From assembly GCA_024347235.1 (NCBI GenBank), contig AP025283.1, forward strand, positions 2,666,001 to 2,730,000: 64,000 bases of DNA. Reading direction: 5' to 3'. This DNA comes from Aliamphritea spongicola. Lineage in GTDB: Bacteria; Pseudomonadota; Gammaproteobacteria; Pseudomonadales; Balneatricaceae. The notes under the pieces are model-generated. The model made no database searches, was not told the origin of the DNA, and was given only the letters and a program-made list of their open reading frames with translations. The position numbers and the translations under genes were made by a program. Shown here piece after piece: positions 1 through 10,404 of this stretch (its first letter is position 1; each line of letters starts with the position of its first letter).

Positions 1-944
1 CTGGTTGCAGGCTCACTGATTAAAGTATCCGTCAGCATCGGCTGTGCAATGCTGGAAGAAGATGGCAATAGTTTTGATGAGCTACTGCGGCATACTGATC
101 TGGCACTCTGCAAGGCCAAGGCCGACGGCCGTGACCGGGTGGTATTCTTCAGCCCCGGCATGGATGCAGAAGCGAACCAGAAACTGATTCTGAAGACCGC
201 CCTGCACCGCGCACTCAAGGCCAAAGAATTCGTACTCTTTATCAGCCAATCATTGACCTGAAAACCCGCCAGACAGTCTCTGTCGAATGCCTGCTGCGCT
301 GGAAGACCCCGGATGGCAATATGATTTCGCCCGCTGAATTCATTCCGGAACTGGTTTCCAGCGGTCTGATCATCGACGTGGGCGCATGGGTCATAGAAGA
401 AGCCTGCAGCACCATGGCAAAACTTGATGAACAGGTGCCGATTGCCGTCAACGTCAGCCCCTGTCAGCTTGAATCAGATGCCATCATCACCCATATCGAA
501 CAGGTTCTGGAAGAAACCGGGCTGGCACCTGAAATGCTCGTCATAGAAGTCACAGAAGACCTGATCATTCAGGACAAAGGCTGGGCAATCGAGCGGCTTA
601 ACCGGCTCAGCAACATGGGCGTTAAAATTGCCCTTGATGATTTCGGTACCGGTTACTCATCCCTCTCCTACCTCAAGATCCTGCCCGTCGATAAGCTTAA
701 GATCGATCAGAGCTTTGTCCGGGATATGCTGACTGACCCTGAAGACTCCGCCATTGTGGCAACCATCATCTCCATTGCCAAAACCCTCAATCTGGATCTG
801 ATTGCAGAAGGTGTGGAAACTGAGCTGCAGGCACAGCACCTGCGCCATCTGGGCTGCGGCAAAGCTCAGGGCTACCTGTATCAGAAGCCTCAGGGCGATT
901 TGATTAAAAGTATTCATTATCAGGAAGACGAGCTGGAAAAATAA
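1..944 (+). CDS. GGDEF-EAL c-di-GMP protein, 3' part only
   Basis: The window opens inside a GGDEF domain: the first codons read as its C-terminal end (VSIGCAM, then an AKADGRD-type segment). A complete EAL phosphodiesterase domain follows. The visible EAL catalytic motifs are VNVSP, ITHIEQVLEETGL, the conserved LALDDFGTGYSSL-type segment (read as IALDDFGTGYSSLSYL) and LIAEGVETE. The family makes or degrades the second messenger cyclic di-GMP; the well-preserved EAL motifs suggest phosphodiesterase activity. The signature at the start of EAL reads ECLLRW, so the canonical EAL triplet is ECL here. The frame changes once near 239, in a T run, where one missing T restores YQPIIDLKTRQ. The N-terminus and sensor domains lie outside the window. 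Confidence 0.9.
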
Positions 945-964
945 GTAACCTGTAACCCGCAGTT

Positions 965-986
965 CAGTGCACTGCTGTATGCACTG
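965..986. terminator. Weak hairpin after the EAL gene
   Basis: A perfect 7-bp stem, CAGTGCA paired with TGCACTG, lies 20 bases after the stop of the GGDEF-EAL gene. There is no clear T run behind it, so it may be a weak or factor-assisted terminator, or chance. Confidence 0.3.
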
Positions 987-1037
987 GGATTATCATGTTT
1001 CCGGCTCATTTTTTTGCGATCACAAAAAAGGATGACT

Positions 1038-1835
1038 ATGAAAGCAATGATACTGAGCGGGCTGTTCTTGTTTATATGCCTGCCCCTGCACAAGCCAGCC
1101 AAACAATCGTACTGAGCACCATCCAACGTCTGCCAATATCTACCAACCTTCAGACAGGCCTGGCCGACCGTATCGCAATTGAAGCATTTCACCGCATAGG
1201 CATTCAGGCGATCATTAAGAAAATTCCGGCGCGCCGGGCATTAAGGGATGCTAACGCGGGCTTACATGATGGGGATCTTGCCCGCATCGCCGGTGTTACC
1301 CGCACGTACCCAAACTTGCTGCCCGTTCCGGAAATCACATGGGTGGCAGAAATTGTTGCCTTCAGTAAAAACCAGCAGATAACAACACCTGACTGGACGA
1401 GCCTTGAAGAACACAGGATATCTTATATCCGGGGCTGGGTAGTGTTCGAAAACAACCTGCCGGATACCCCAATGGTTGATAAGGTAGCGACCCCTGAAGC
1501 CCTGTTCAAAATGCTGAAAATGGACCGCGCAGATTTAGCGTTATACGAAAAAGATGGGATACGGGCTGCTCAGTCAACAGCAAAATACTGACATTCATGC
1601 CCTGCAGCCTGCACTGAGCATAGAACCGATTTACATCTACCTGCACCGCAAACACGAAAGCCTGCTACCTAAGCTGGCAACAGCAATCCGGGACATGAAA
1701 CAGGACGGCAGCTATCAGGCCATCCTTAAAGATTGTCTGGGACAAGTTCTGCCCCCTTCATCCCTGGAAGACTACATAAGGCTGCAACAATCCTACGACA
1801 CCTCTGTTTCGCTACAGAAAACGCCGCTTCAGTAA
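1038..1835 (+). CDS. Periplasmic solute-binding protein, SBP_bac_3-like
   Basis: This is a secreted binding protein of the amino-acid (PBP type 2, SBP_bac_3) superfamily. The start at 1038 gives a signal peptide (MKAMILSGLFLF, then PAPAQA), and the mature part begins near SQTIVLSTIQRLP. The segment IKKIPARRALRDANAG is typical of this group, in which proteins of about 250 residues stand alone without permease genes. The frame changes near 1070 (one T missing from a T run) and near 1560 (one extra base, or two missing, in an A run). Its last 24 bases overlap the convergent glycosyltransferase gene. No permease or ATPase is adjacent, so the ligand is unknown. Confidence 0.75.
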
Positions 1836-2528
1836 ACAAAGAAACTCCGGCCAGGCCTGTTTAAGCCAAAGATACTGGTACCTGAGCGTGAGCTTCAACC
1901 AGCCATGAGAGGCATACTTACGGGCACTGGTAGGTAACGCAATTCCGGTTGAACACAGCGTTATCCCGGCCTGACGGGCGTACCAGACCAGCAGATGATC
2001 CTCACCATACTCAGCCTCCTCAGGATATCCACCCAATTGTCTGAACTGCCGGGCTGATAAACAGAACGCCTGATCACCGAACGGTACTCTCAGGAGATTT
2101 GAGCGTACGTTCGCGCCCCACTGGTTCAGCCTCATCGGCCCGGCACCATCACTCTTAAACGCCAGCGGAAAATAGTGAAGGGCTTCGCTGTTCTGAAGAA
2201 TCCGCTCACTCAGGCGTAAACAATGTAACGGCTCGATATTTGAATCCAGATGCAGAAACCAGATAAAACGCCCGGTTGCCGCTGCAGCCCCGGCATTCAT
2301 CTGCTTTGCCCGGCCAGCTTCCGCGTACAACACGGTCACCGCGGATATCTGCGATAGCTGCTGTTCCAAATGCCGGGATGCTTCACACAACACGACGATG
2401 ATTTCCCAGCGCTTGAGCAGCAGGCCCAGACCTGAAGTATGACGAAACACCTGCAGCAAACTGAACGGCAAATCACCCAGTTCTTTTTCCGCAGGTCCGA
2501 CAGGAATGACGACAGAAAGACTAGACAC
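1812..2528 (-). CDS. TIGR04283-type glycosyltransferase of a radical SAM cassette
   Basis: This is a GT-A fold family 2 glycosyltransferase, intact at 238 residues. The N-terminal LSVVIPVG strand, GRAKQMNAGA and the metal-binding acidic motif FLHLDSN are all visible, and GDQAFCLS lies in the acceptor half. These features fit the TIGR04283 family, which databases describe as radical SAM/selenodomain- or arsenosugar-associated transferase 2. The start is GTG with an AAGGTG ribosome site five bases upstream. It lies 14 bases after the corrected stop of the radical SAM gene, so the two are co-transcribed with the TIGR04282-type gene. The sugar and acceptor cannot be read from the sequence. Confidence 0.82.
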   Translation of the reverse strand: MSSLSVVIPVGPAEKELGDLPFSLLQVFRHTSGLGLLLKRWEIIVVLCEASRHLEQQLSQISAVTVLYAEAGRAKQMNAGAAAATGRFIWFLHLDSNIEPLHCLRLSERILQNSEALHYFPLAFKSDGAGPMRLNQWGANVRSNLLRVPFGDQAFCLSARQFRQLGGYPEEAEYGEDHLLVWYARQAGITLCSTGIALPTSARKYASHGWLKLTLRYQYLWLKQAWPEFLCLLKRRFL

Positions 2529-2542
2529 CGGTCACCTTAAAA

Positions 2543-3453
2543 TCAGGTTTCACTGCAGGAAGAACCATACTTAAAACAACTGAAACAACGGTGGTGCCGC
2601 ATACTGATCTTCTGCTCCAGCGCAGCGGCAAGATCATCCCCAGATCATATTCCGCATCATCGTCCACCAGCGTGCAGGCATACACGCGCATCCGACCTTT
2701 CTGCTTGACCAGCATTTTGCTGAAAGCACACATAAAACTGCGACGGGAGTCTTCCGTGTGATACTGCGTCATACAATTGGTGGTGATATCAGGTCCATGC
2801 CCCATACTCCCTGGCGGAAGAAAGTCCGGAAACGCGACAAACTTAATATCGTCCGGCAGGCCATAATCCCGTAAAACTGTCCGGTATGCCTGCTCCACTG
2901 CGGCGGTATCCTCACCGTCGGCCATATGACGGGCGAGTGATACACTGAAGCCGCGCTCATGGAGCATTTTCATCCCCGTTAACGCACTGGCAAACATACC
3001 TTCACCACGACCCTGATCATGGGTTTTCTCGTCCGGCGAATCAATGCTCACCCGAAAACTGACGGGGTATTTAGCATCATGTAACACATCCAGTTGCTTA
3101 ATCCGCTTCTGCAATGCATCGGTTCCGTTGGTCAGTACCAGACACGGCGCATGTTCAGCGGCAGCCTGAAGTATCTTAACCAGATCCTTAGCCAGAAATG
3201 GCTCGCCACCGGTAAATGAAAACTGCTGTACGCCTAAAATTACTGCCTGTTTAATATAAGGCTCAGCATCCACCAGCTTAATCAGCTCAAGGCGCTTGTC
3301 ACCGGGCCCGGAACCTTCAAGACAAAAATCACAGCTTAAATTACAGGCGGTGCCTGTATGAAACCAGAGCTCTTTAAGCTCATGCGGTGCAATATAACCC
3401 CGTGCGGTACCGTCTTCAGTCTGATACCAGCTACGACTGCGAATTACTTCCAT
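2543..3453 (-). CDS. Radical SAM protein of a glycosyltransferase cassette
   Basis: A radical S-adenosylmethionine enzyme of about 300 residues. The 4Fe-4S ligating motif is CNLSCDFC (CX3CX2C) near residue 37, followed by the GGEP-type SAM motif FSFTGGEPF. A second cysteine-rich region lies at the C-terminus (RCFSCFKYGSSCSE), suggesting an additional cluster. The frame changes once near 2637, where one missing G in GGGG restores this C-terminus; without the correction these cysteines are lost. Its start overlaps the upstream glycosyltransferase stop. The family is widespread next to TIGR04282 and TIGR04283 transferases, but I know of no established reaction. Confidence 0.85.
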
Positions 3454-4125
3454 CCGTCATGCTCCTCCAGCAATTGACCGGTTATCCGCAACAGCGTTTG
3501 GCGCGCTGGCCGCGGATCATCTCGTAAAGTTTTCTGTAAGCGCTGCAAGTCACTCAGCTGATCAACATCGTAACAGCCAGCTGCAAATCCGACTGACAGA
3601 CCTGCGGCTTCGGCCTGCTGTCTGAGCGCTTCACCCAACTGATCGGTACTCCAGGGCAACACTTCAAGTTCACCCCAACCCGCCGCTGAGCCCATTGCCG
3701 TGACACCACCATCTGCCGCCGGCGTAAGCACCACATCATAATCAGACATCAGGGCAGCCAGTTGCTCATAAACATCCTGATTATGTTCCGGTGCATCACT
3801 GCCGATATAAATAATCCTGCTATGCCCTTCAGCACGTAGCTGATCATCCACCCTGAGAATACGTGTACCCAGATTACCTTCAGACTGCGGCACGACTTTA
3901 TAGTTTCCTCACCCAGGCCTGCAGCCCATTCAGCGTCACTTTCACTGGCAGGTGATAATACGACCGGGCCGGGCCACAAAGCAGCATCTTCCAACACACA
4001 ATCCAGCAGCGCTTCGGCTACCTGTAACGCAGCTGCCTGACCCACGCTGGCCGCCAGACGCTGCTTACCCTGACCGAGGGCAGGTCGCTTACAAAAATGA
4101 CTAAGCTAATATCCTTTGCGAACAA
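3444..4125 (-). CDS. TIGR04282-like glycosyltransferase (DUF2064)
   Basis: The first gene of the radical SAM cassette. After correction the N-terminus reads ISLVIFCKRPALGQGKQRL, the hallmark of the TIGR04282/DUF2064 nucleotidyl-sugar transferase-like family, and the middle has IIYIGSDAPE and LTPAADGG. About 227 residues. The frame changes near 4098 (one T missing in a T run) and near 3898. The proposed start is TTG at 4125 with a GGAG site six bases upstream. The downstream radical SAM gene starts inside its last codons, which implies translational coupling. Database names link the family to arsenosugars, but no arsM or arsS gene is present here, so that role is unproved. Confidence 0.75.
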
Positions 4126-4143
4126 GTGATACTCCAGATACAC

Positions 4144-4171
4144 AAAAGGCAGAGGGTTAGCTCTGCCTTTT
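4144..4171 (-). terminator. Terminator of cysS
   Basis: An 11-bp perfect stem, AAAAGGCAGAG with CTCTGCCTTTT and a six-base loop, lies directly after the cysS stop. It separates cysS from the radical SAM cassette read on the same strand. Confidence 0.85.
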
Positions 4172-4188
4172 AAGATTACAGGGTGAAT

Positions 4189-5573
4189 TTAGCCTTCCCG
4201 ATACCAACTGGTGCCTTCGCGGGAATCTTTAAGAATAATCCCCTGAGATGCCAGCTCATCACGGATCCGGTCAGACTCGGCATAATCCTTGTTGGCCTTG
4301 GCATCAGCACGCTGCTGAATCATCGCCTCAATGGCGTCGTTGCTTAATTCACCTTCTTTAGCCTCACCCTGCAGGAAGTCAGCCGGACGCTGCTGCAGCA
4401 GACCCAGAATCCCACCCAGCTGTTTAAGCTGAGCAGCAAGAGCCGATGCTTTTTCAGGATTATCCCGCTTGGCAGTATTCAGTTCGTTAACCAGCTCGAA
4501 CATGACTGCGAATGCCTGCGGGGTGTTAAAGTCATCATCCATCGCCGCATCAAAACGCTGCTGGTAATCGTTGCCCTCAGCAGGCTCACCCAGCTCAACA
4601 TCATTCAGTGCCTGATAGAAACGCTCCAGCTTACTGCGCGCCTCTTTCAGGCTCTCTTCTGAGTAATCGATATAGCTGCGGTAATGTACAGAAGACAGGA
4701 ACATCCGCACCACTTCTGCGTCGTACTTTTCCAGTACGTCACGGATCGTGAAAAAGTTACCCAGTGACTTGGACATCTTCTCGGAGTTTACCCGTACAGC
4801 ACCAGCATGCATCCAGGTATTCACGTACTTCACACCGTTTGCCGCTTCAGACTGGGCAATTTCATTCTCATGGTGCGGGAACGGTAAATCCGACCACCGC
4901 CGTGAATATCGAAGGTATCACCCAGGCAGCACTTAGACATTGCAGAACACTCAATGTGCCAGCCCGGACGGCCTGCGCCCCATGGAGATTCCCAGCTCAC
5001 CTCACCTTCTTTCGCGCCTTTCCAAAGCACAAAATCCAGCGGGCTTTCTTTTGCATCATTCACTTCAATACGCGCACCGGCGCGCAACTCATCAACATTC
5101 TTGTTGGTAAGCTGACCGTAGGTAGCAAATTTTTCGACACGGTAATACACATCACCGTTATCTGCAGGGTATGCAAAGCCTTTATCGATCAGCGTCTGGA
5201 TCAGTTCCTGAATACTGTCGATGTGCGCAGTTGCTTTTGGCTCCTGAGAAGGACGCAGCACATTCAGTTTGGCTTCGTCTTCATGCATCGCCGCAATCAT
5301 CCGTTCAGACAGCTCAATAGCTGCTTCGCCATTCTCAGCGGCCCGGTTGATGATCTTGTCATCAACATCGGTGATGTTACGTACATATTCTACTTCCCAG
5401 CCACGCGAACGCAGGTAACGTGTGATCAAATCAAATGACACCATCACCCGGGCGTGACCGATGTGACAGTAGTCATAGACTGTCATACCACAGACATACA
5501 TCTTGATCTTGCCTGCTTCAATCGGTTGAAAAGGAGCTTTCTCTTTCGTCAGGGTGTTATAGATTTGTAGCAT
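4189..5573 (-). CDS. cysS: Cysteine--tRNA ligase
   Basis: Charges tRNA-Cys in the cytoplasm; an essential class I synthetase of about 460 residues. Visible hallmarks are the N-terminal [12 protein letters not shown], the zinc ligand region [19 protein letters not shown] with its HIGH signature, the [13 protein letters not shown] segment and the KMSKS loop ([12 protein letters not shown]). The frame changes once near 4890, within the conserved GGGxDLxFPHHENE segment, and one missing base restores it. An intact essential gene is expected, so this is most likely a sequence error. The C-terminal DALR/anticodon region is complete to 4189. Confidence 0.95.
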
Positions 5574-5806
5574 TTGATTTCGCTTATAACTAGACAGTTC
5601 GAATTGAGCTGAACATTATAAAGAAAATTACCCGCCATGCACCCGATTCGCAGTATTTCTTTGCACTCAGATCAATTACTTGCATAACTCCTTAAACATA
5701 TTCTTCTCCCGGTACAGAAGCTGAAAGAAGTTCAATTGCAAAACATTCTCAATTACAAATATAATCCCGGTTTTCGCATATCCCGCTCAGTCAGCAGGTA
5801 AGTAAC

Positions 5807-5973
5807 TTGTCATCTTCATTTAAGCCAAAAAGCCTTTGCAAGCTCAGCAAAGACAACATAGCCAAACATTTTGATGAGCTGGCAGCCGTCACCCGCCACA
5901 GTGAGTATCTGTGCCAGAAATGTGCGCGCTCAGCGAAAGCAAAAAATGGCTCTGTAAGCCAATTGCGATATAA
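5807..5973 (+). CDS. Small Cys-rich protein, probable zinc ribbon
   Basis: A protein of about 55 residues upstream of ferritin. The frame changes near 5945 in an A run; correcting one missing A gives the C-terminus KKWLCKPIAI and a stop at 5973. Four cysteines (SLCKLS, then CQKCA, then WLCKP) suggest a small metal-binding fold. The helix between them, DNIAKHFDELAAV, resembles short proteins I have seen in other gammaproteobacteria, but I cannot name the family. A TTG start preceded by CAGGTAAG is proposed; the start is uncertain. It ends 33 bases before ftnA, so the two could be co-transcribed. Confidence 0.55.
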
Positions 5974-6005
5974 TCAGTTTTTAATTCTGTATCAAGGACA
6001 TAACC

Positions 6006-6539
6006 ATGCTCAGCCCATCCATGCTTGAGAAACTTAACAGCCAGATCAATCTCGAATTTTACTCATCCAATATGTACCTGCAGATGAGTTCATGGGCTGA
6101 ATCTAAAGGCTTTGATGGCTGTGCCGCCTTTCTTATGCTTCACGCTGACGAAGAAATGCAGCACATGAAGCGCCTGTTCACCTATGTGAATGAAACCGGC
6201 GCAATGGCAAGAGTAGGTGCAATTGAGGCTCCAATTGAAGAGTTTTCTTCCATCAAAGACCTGTTCGAAAAGGTTTACGAGCATGAGTGCCTGATCACCC
6301 GTAAGATCAACGAACTGGCCCACACTGCATTCAGCAACCAGGACTACTCAACCTTTAACTTCCTGCAGTGGTACGTTGCCGAGCAACACGAAGAAGAAAA
6401 GCTGTTCAAAGGCATCCTGGACAAGATTGAGATCATCGGTGAAGACGGCAAAGGCCTGTTCTTTATCGATAAAGAAATCGGCCAGATGGCTAACGGTGAA
6501 GCCGGCGGCAGCATTCTGGAAGCAGACGCTCAGGTATAA
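6006..6539 (+). CDS. ftnA: Bacterial non-heme ferritin
   Basis: Stores iron as a mineral inside a 24-subunit shell. The 177-residue gene is intact. All expected ferroxidase-centre residues are present: E17, E50, H53, E94, E126/Q127 and E130. It starts at ATG 6006 with AAGGA upstream, and a strong terminator follows. It is the first of several iron-related genes in the window. No typical Fur box was found just upstream. Confidence 0.96.
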   Translation: MLSPSMLEKLNSQINLEFYSSNMYLQMSSWAESKGFDGCAAFLMLHADEEMQHMKRLFTYVNETGAMARVGAIEAPIEEFSSIKDLFEKVYEHECLITRKINELAHTAFSNQDYSTFNFLQWYVAEQHEEEKLFKGILDKIEIIGEDGKGLFFIDKEIGQMANGEAGGSILEADAQV

Positions 6540-6570
6540 CCCCTTTCCCTTCAGTAGGGATAACATAACC

Positions 6571-6600
6571 AAAAAGCCTGTGATTATCACAGGCTTTTTA
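6571..6600. terminator. Bidirectional terminator between ftnA and the thioesterase gene
   Basis: AAAAAGCCTGTGA pairs with TCACAGGCTTTTT around a short loop. A runs and T runs on both sides let it serve ftnA on the plus strand and the convergent thioesterase gene on the minus strand. Confidence 0.9.
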
Positions 6601-6615
6601 TTCAGGATCCAAAGC

Positions 6616-7081
6616 TTAGAACTCGTTATCGCCCAAGACATATTCAGGCAACTCATCTTCCGCCGGAACCGGCACCGGATTACCGTTATCGTCAATGGCG
6701 ACAAACTTAAAGATTGCCTCGGTTACTTTTTCACGCAGACCGATACGGCCCCGGCGTACCCAGGCCTCTACATGAATCTGCATAGACGTTCGCCCTACTG
6801 ACAAGGTCTCGGTATAAACCCCAAGAATATCCCCTACCTTTACCGGCCGGATAAAGCTCATACTGTCCAGCGCGACGGTGACGACCGGTCTGCGCCCGCT
6901 GGCCAGCACAGATGCCCGCTGCCATATCCATTTGTGACAACACCCAGCCGCCGAATATATCCCCTGCCGGGTTAGTATCGTTAGGCATGGCAATGGTGCG
7001 TGTTGTGAGACGCCCGCGGGTTTTATCTTTTACTGCAGCATTCTGCTTCTGCGTTGTTGTGTTACCTGATTGATTCGACAC
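6616..7081 (-). CDS. Acyl-CoA thioesterase, YciA-like hotdog protein
   Basis: Hydrolyses acyl-CoA thioesters in the cytoplasm. The single hotdog domain carries the family's catalytic-helix region: TIAMPNDTNPAGDIFGGW leads into the conserved Asp and the QMDMAAG helix. After the frame change come VVTVALDSMSFIRPVKVGD and VEAWVRR. The frame changes once near 6905, after GICAGQRA, with one base missing. A length of about 155 residues is normal for YciA. The C-terminal acidic tail PAEDELPEYVLG is of a type seen in marine relatives. It is a convergent, monocistronic gene. Confidence 0.85.
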
Positions 7082-7161
7082 AGTGACTTCCGAATATTAG
7101 TAATTATCTGAGACAGATATATAACTATGCCACATCAGCAACTGTCTTGCTGAAGCAATCG

Positions 7162-7901
7162 TTACTCACTTTCGCTGCGACGGATCAGTTCGTCGAGTAA
7201 AGCCTGATTTTCTTCGTTGTCTGATTCCTGATTATCCCAGCGGTCAAACATCACCTGCTCTTCTACCGCCAGGCGCTTGCGCCAGCCCACACTTTCAAGT
7301 TCAGGTTTCTGATAAAAGAAGTCCACATAACCCAGACAAAGATAGGCAACAGGGGTAACGTGTTCAGGCAGATTCAGCAGCTTTTTCAGCTCAGCTTTAT
7401 CGAAAATACTCACCCAGCCGGTACCCACGCCTTCAGCCCGGGCAGCCAGCATCAGATTCTGCACCGCACACACCGTACTGTAGAGATCCATTGCTTTATC
7501 ATGGGTACGGCCCAAAACGACAGGGCCGGCTTTTTCAGAGTCACAGGTAATACAGATATTCAGAGGAGACGCCATGATCCCCTCAAGTTTTAACTGCTGA
7601 TATAAGCGAGCCTTTTCTGACTCAAACATCTGCGCGGCTTCTTCATTCGCCTTAGCAAATAACGTCTGCACACCCCGCTTTACTTCATCAGAGCGGATCA
7701 GCATGAAATTCCACGGCTGCATAAACCCAACCGATGGCGCATGATGTGCCGCATCAAGAATCCGCCCCAACACATCAGCAGGAATCGGATCCGGTTTGAA
7801 CTGCCCCGTACATCCCTTCGGGTATATATAGCTTTATAAAGACCTTCTAACTGTTGCTCAGTAAAACCATCATCGGTCTGATGCATCATAGGATCGGTCA
7901 A
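7162..7901 (-). CDS. bluB: 5,6-dimethylbenzimidazole synthase BluB
   Basis: BluB breaks down reduced FMN with oxygen to form the lower ligand of vitamin B12. Visible features are AIYTRRDVRGQF (after correction), AHHAPSVGFMQPWNF, the nitroreductase-like flavin site segment VCAVQNLMLAARAEGVGTGWVSIF, and YLCLGYVDFF. The frame changes once near 7800, giving RGQFKPDPIPADVLGR. I propose TTG 7901 as start, because AGGAG lies six bases upstream. No other cobalamin genes are near, so it may serve salvage or a scattered pathway. A plain nitroreductase is less likely given these motifs. Confidence 0.88.
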
Positions 7902-7965
7902 AACGCACTCCTGACTCAAAACAACGTATTCAGCGCCGGCACGCTCAGCCAGCGTAACAGGCAAA

Positions 7966-7989
7966 AAACGGCTAAAAAGCCGTTTTTAG
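7966..7989 (-). terminator. Terminator of glnS
   Basis: AAAACGGCT pairs with AGCCGTTTT around a short AAA loop just after the glnS stop. It has A and T runs on either side. Confidence 0.85.
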
Positions 7990-8000
7990 CAAAGTCTAGA

Positions 8001-9684
8001 TTACTTCTTCACCCAGCTGTCTTTCAAGCCAATGGTCTTATTAAATGTCGGTGTGGTGACATCGTGGTCGTAACGGTCTGCTACAAAGTAGCCTTCACGC
8101 TCAAACTGAAAAACAGTTTCCGGTTGCGCATTAATCAGATCAGGCTCAGCCCAGCAGTTGTCCAGTTCTACATAAGAATCAGGATTAATGTCCGCGAGGA
8201 AGTCATCATCGTTTGGTTTTTCAACACTGAACAGACGATCGTAAACGCGCACTTTAACCTGCTTGCCATGTGTCGCAGATACCCAGTGCATCACTCCCCG
8301 TGGCTTCATTTCAGCCGGCGGGTTTTCACCAACGGTACCCGGCACCAGAGTCGCTTTGATTTCAGTCACTTCACCACTATCATCTTTAATCACTTCTTCC
8401 GCTTTAATGACATAGGCACTGCGCAGGCGCATAAAGTCACCCGGCACCAGCTTCTTGAACTTCTTACGGGACAGGGTGCTGTCTTCGTTAAAGTCATTCC
8501 GGTCAATATAAATTTCCCGGGTGAATGGCAGGCTGCGGCTGCCCATTTCTTTGCGGGTGCGCCGGTGCGGTCATCATTTCCACTTCACCTTCCGGGAAGT
8601 TAGTAATAGTCACCTTCAGCGGATTCAGTACGCACATTGCACGGGCAGAGTTTTCATTCAGGTCTTCACGGACGAAGAACTCAAACTGCGCCATATCCAC
8701 TACACCGTCGGTCTTAGCCACCGCCAGGCTGTCACAGAAGTTACGCACGGCCTGCGCTGAATAACCACGGCGACGCATACCGGAAATGGTTGGCATCCGC
8801 GGATCATTCCAGCCACTTACCACACCTTCGTCCACCAGCTGCTTCAGCTTACGCTTACTGGTAACCGTGTAGTTAATGTTCAGACGGCCAAACTCGTACT
8901 GACGTGGCTTGCTTGGTACTGGCAGGTTTTCAATAAACCACTCATACAGTGGGCGGTGATCCGCAAATTCCAGCGTACAGATAGAATGCGTTACCCCTTC
9001 AATGGCATCTTCCTGACCATGGGCAAAGTCATAGTTCGGGTAGATGCACCATTTGTCACCGGTCTGGTGATGAGACTGTTTGCGAATACGGTACAGAATC
9101 GGATCACGCATGTTCATGTTTGAAGACGTCATGTCAATTTTGGCACGCAATACCCGGCTGCCTTCCTCAAACTCACCCTGCTTCATTCGCTCCAGCAGAT
9201 CCAGACTTTCCTCAGCACTGCGCTCACGGAACGGGCTGTTTTTACCAGGCTTAGTTGCCCAGCCACGGTACTCACTGGCCTCTTCCGGAGACAAATCACA
9301 AACATAAGCATTGCCGTTACGGATCAGGTGCTGCGCCCAGGCATAAAACTGATCAAAATAGTCAGACGCATAACGTACTTCACCGGCCCATTTAAAGCCT
9401 AACCACTGCACATCTTCTTTAATGGCATCCACGTATTCCTGATCTTCCTTAGAAGGGTTCGTATCGTCGAAACGCAGATTACACTCGCCGTTATATTTTT
9501 CAGCCGTACCGAAATTCAGGCAGATAGACTTGGCATGACCAATATGCAGATAACCGTTTGGCTCAGGCGGGAAACGCGTAACAACCTTGCCACCGTTCCG
9601 ACCCTCCTGGATATCCTGCTCAATGATCTGATGGATAAAGTTAGTCGGCGGTGTATTTGTTGTCGAAGCGTCGTTATTACTCAT
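8001..9684 (-). CDS. glnS: Glutamine--tRNA ligase
   Basis: Charges tRNA-Gln. The class I catalytic core shows [18 protein letters not shown] (HIGH motif) near residue 40, the DDTNP motif, and the [11 protein letters not shown] segment where VTSKRKL replaces KMSKS. The anticodon-binding barrels follow in the C-terminal half ([11 protein letters not shown] at the end). About 560 residues. The frame changes once near 8545, within the segment reading [23 protein letters not shown] after correction. Its neighbours ppiB and lpxH are divergent, an arrangement common in Pseudomonas-type genomes. Confidence 0.95.
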
Positions 9685-9876
9685 AGTACGTCTTTGATTC
9701 CGTTATTGTATTCACCTGACTGCAGCCAGGCTCAAAAGTGAGCAGCATTATAAATCAGCCTCAGAGCAACTGCTACATCACTCAGCATTCAGCTGCATTA
9801 ATTTTCACCTGACGCAGCCCATTGCCTGACGTATAATCCCTGCTTTGTTTTATTAGGTTTAAAGGTAATTAAAACC

Positions 9877-10403
9877 ATGATCGTTCTGCAGACTAACTTC
9901 GGGGACATTTCCTGGAACTGAACCATGAGAAAGCACCAAAGACAGCCGCTAACTTTGAAAAATACGTCAAAGAAGGCTTCTACGACGGCGTCATCTTCCA
10001 CCGTGTCATTGATGGCTTCATGATTCAGGGCGGCGGCTTTGAACCGGGCATGGTCAGCAAAGAAACCGCTGACAGCATCGAAAACGAAGCAGACAACGGT
10101 CTGAGCAACAAGAAATACACCGTTGCTATGGCCCGTACGATGGATCCGCACAGTGCTTCTGCTCAGTTCTTTATCAACGTCAGCGACAACACCTTCCTGG
10201 ATCACACCGCCAAAACAATGGAAGGCTGGGGTTACGCAGTTTTTGCTGAAGTTGTAGACGGTTTTGACGCAGTAGACAAGATCAAAGCAGTGACCACCAC
10301 TTTCCGTGCCGGCCATCAGGATGTTCCGACTGAAGACGTGATCATCAAGTCTGCATCCATTGCCGACCTCCCGGACCTGGAAGAGATCGACGTCGACGAA
10401 TAA
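9877..10403 (+). CDS. ppiB: Peptidyl-prolyl cis-trans isomerase B (cyclophilin)
   Basis: A cytoplasmic cyclophilin that speeds proline isomerisation during folding. The start at 9877 (AAAGGTAATT upstream) gives [11 protein letters not shown]. One missing C near 9913 then restores [16 protein letters not shown]. The catalytic region is clear: [31 protein letters not shown], and [10 protein letters not shown] for the hydrophobic pocket. About 175 residues, slightly longer than the E. coli enzyme because of the acidic C-terminus DLEEIDVDE. The lpxH start follows one base after its stop, so the two form an operon. Confidence 0.93.
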
Positions 10404-10404
10404 C

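Noticed and set aside
4764-5438. Open reading of 224 codons on the plus strand
   Set aside because: Antisense to cysS, spanning its frame change; shadow of a real gene.
7854-8603. Open reading of 249 codons on the plus strand
   Set aside because: Antisense to glnS and bluB and crossing their terminator; no recognisable motif.
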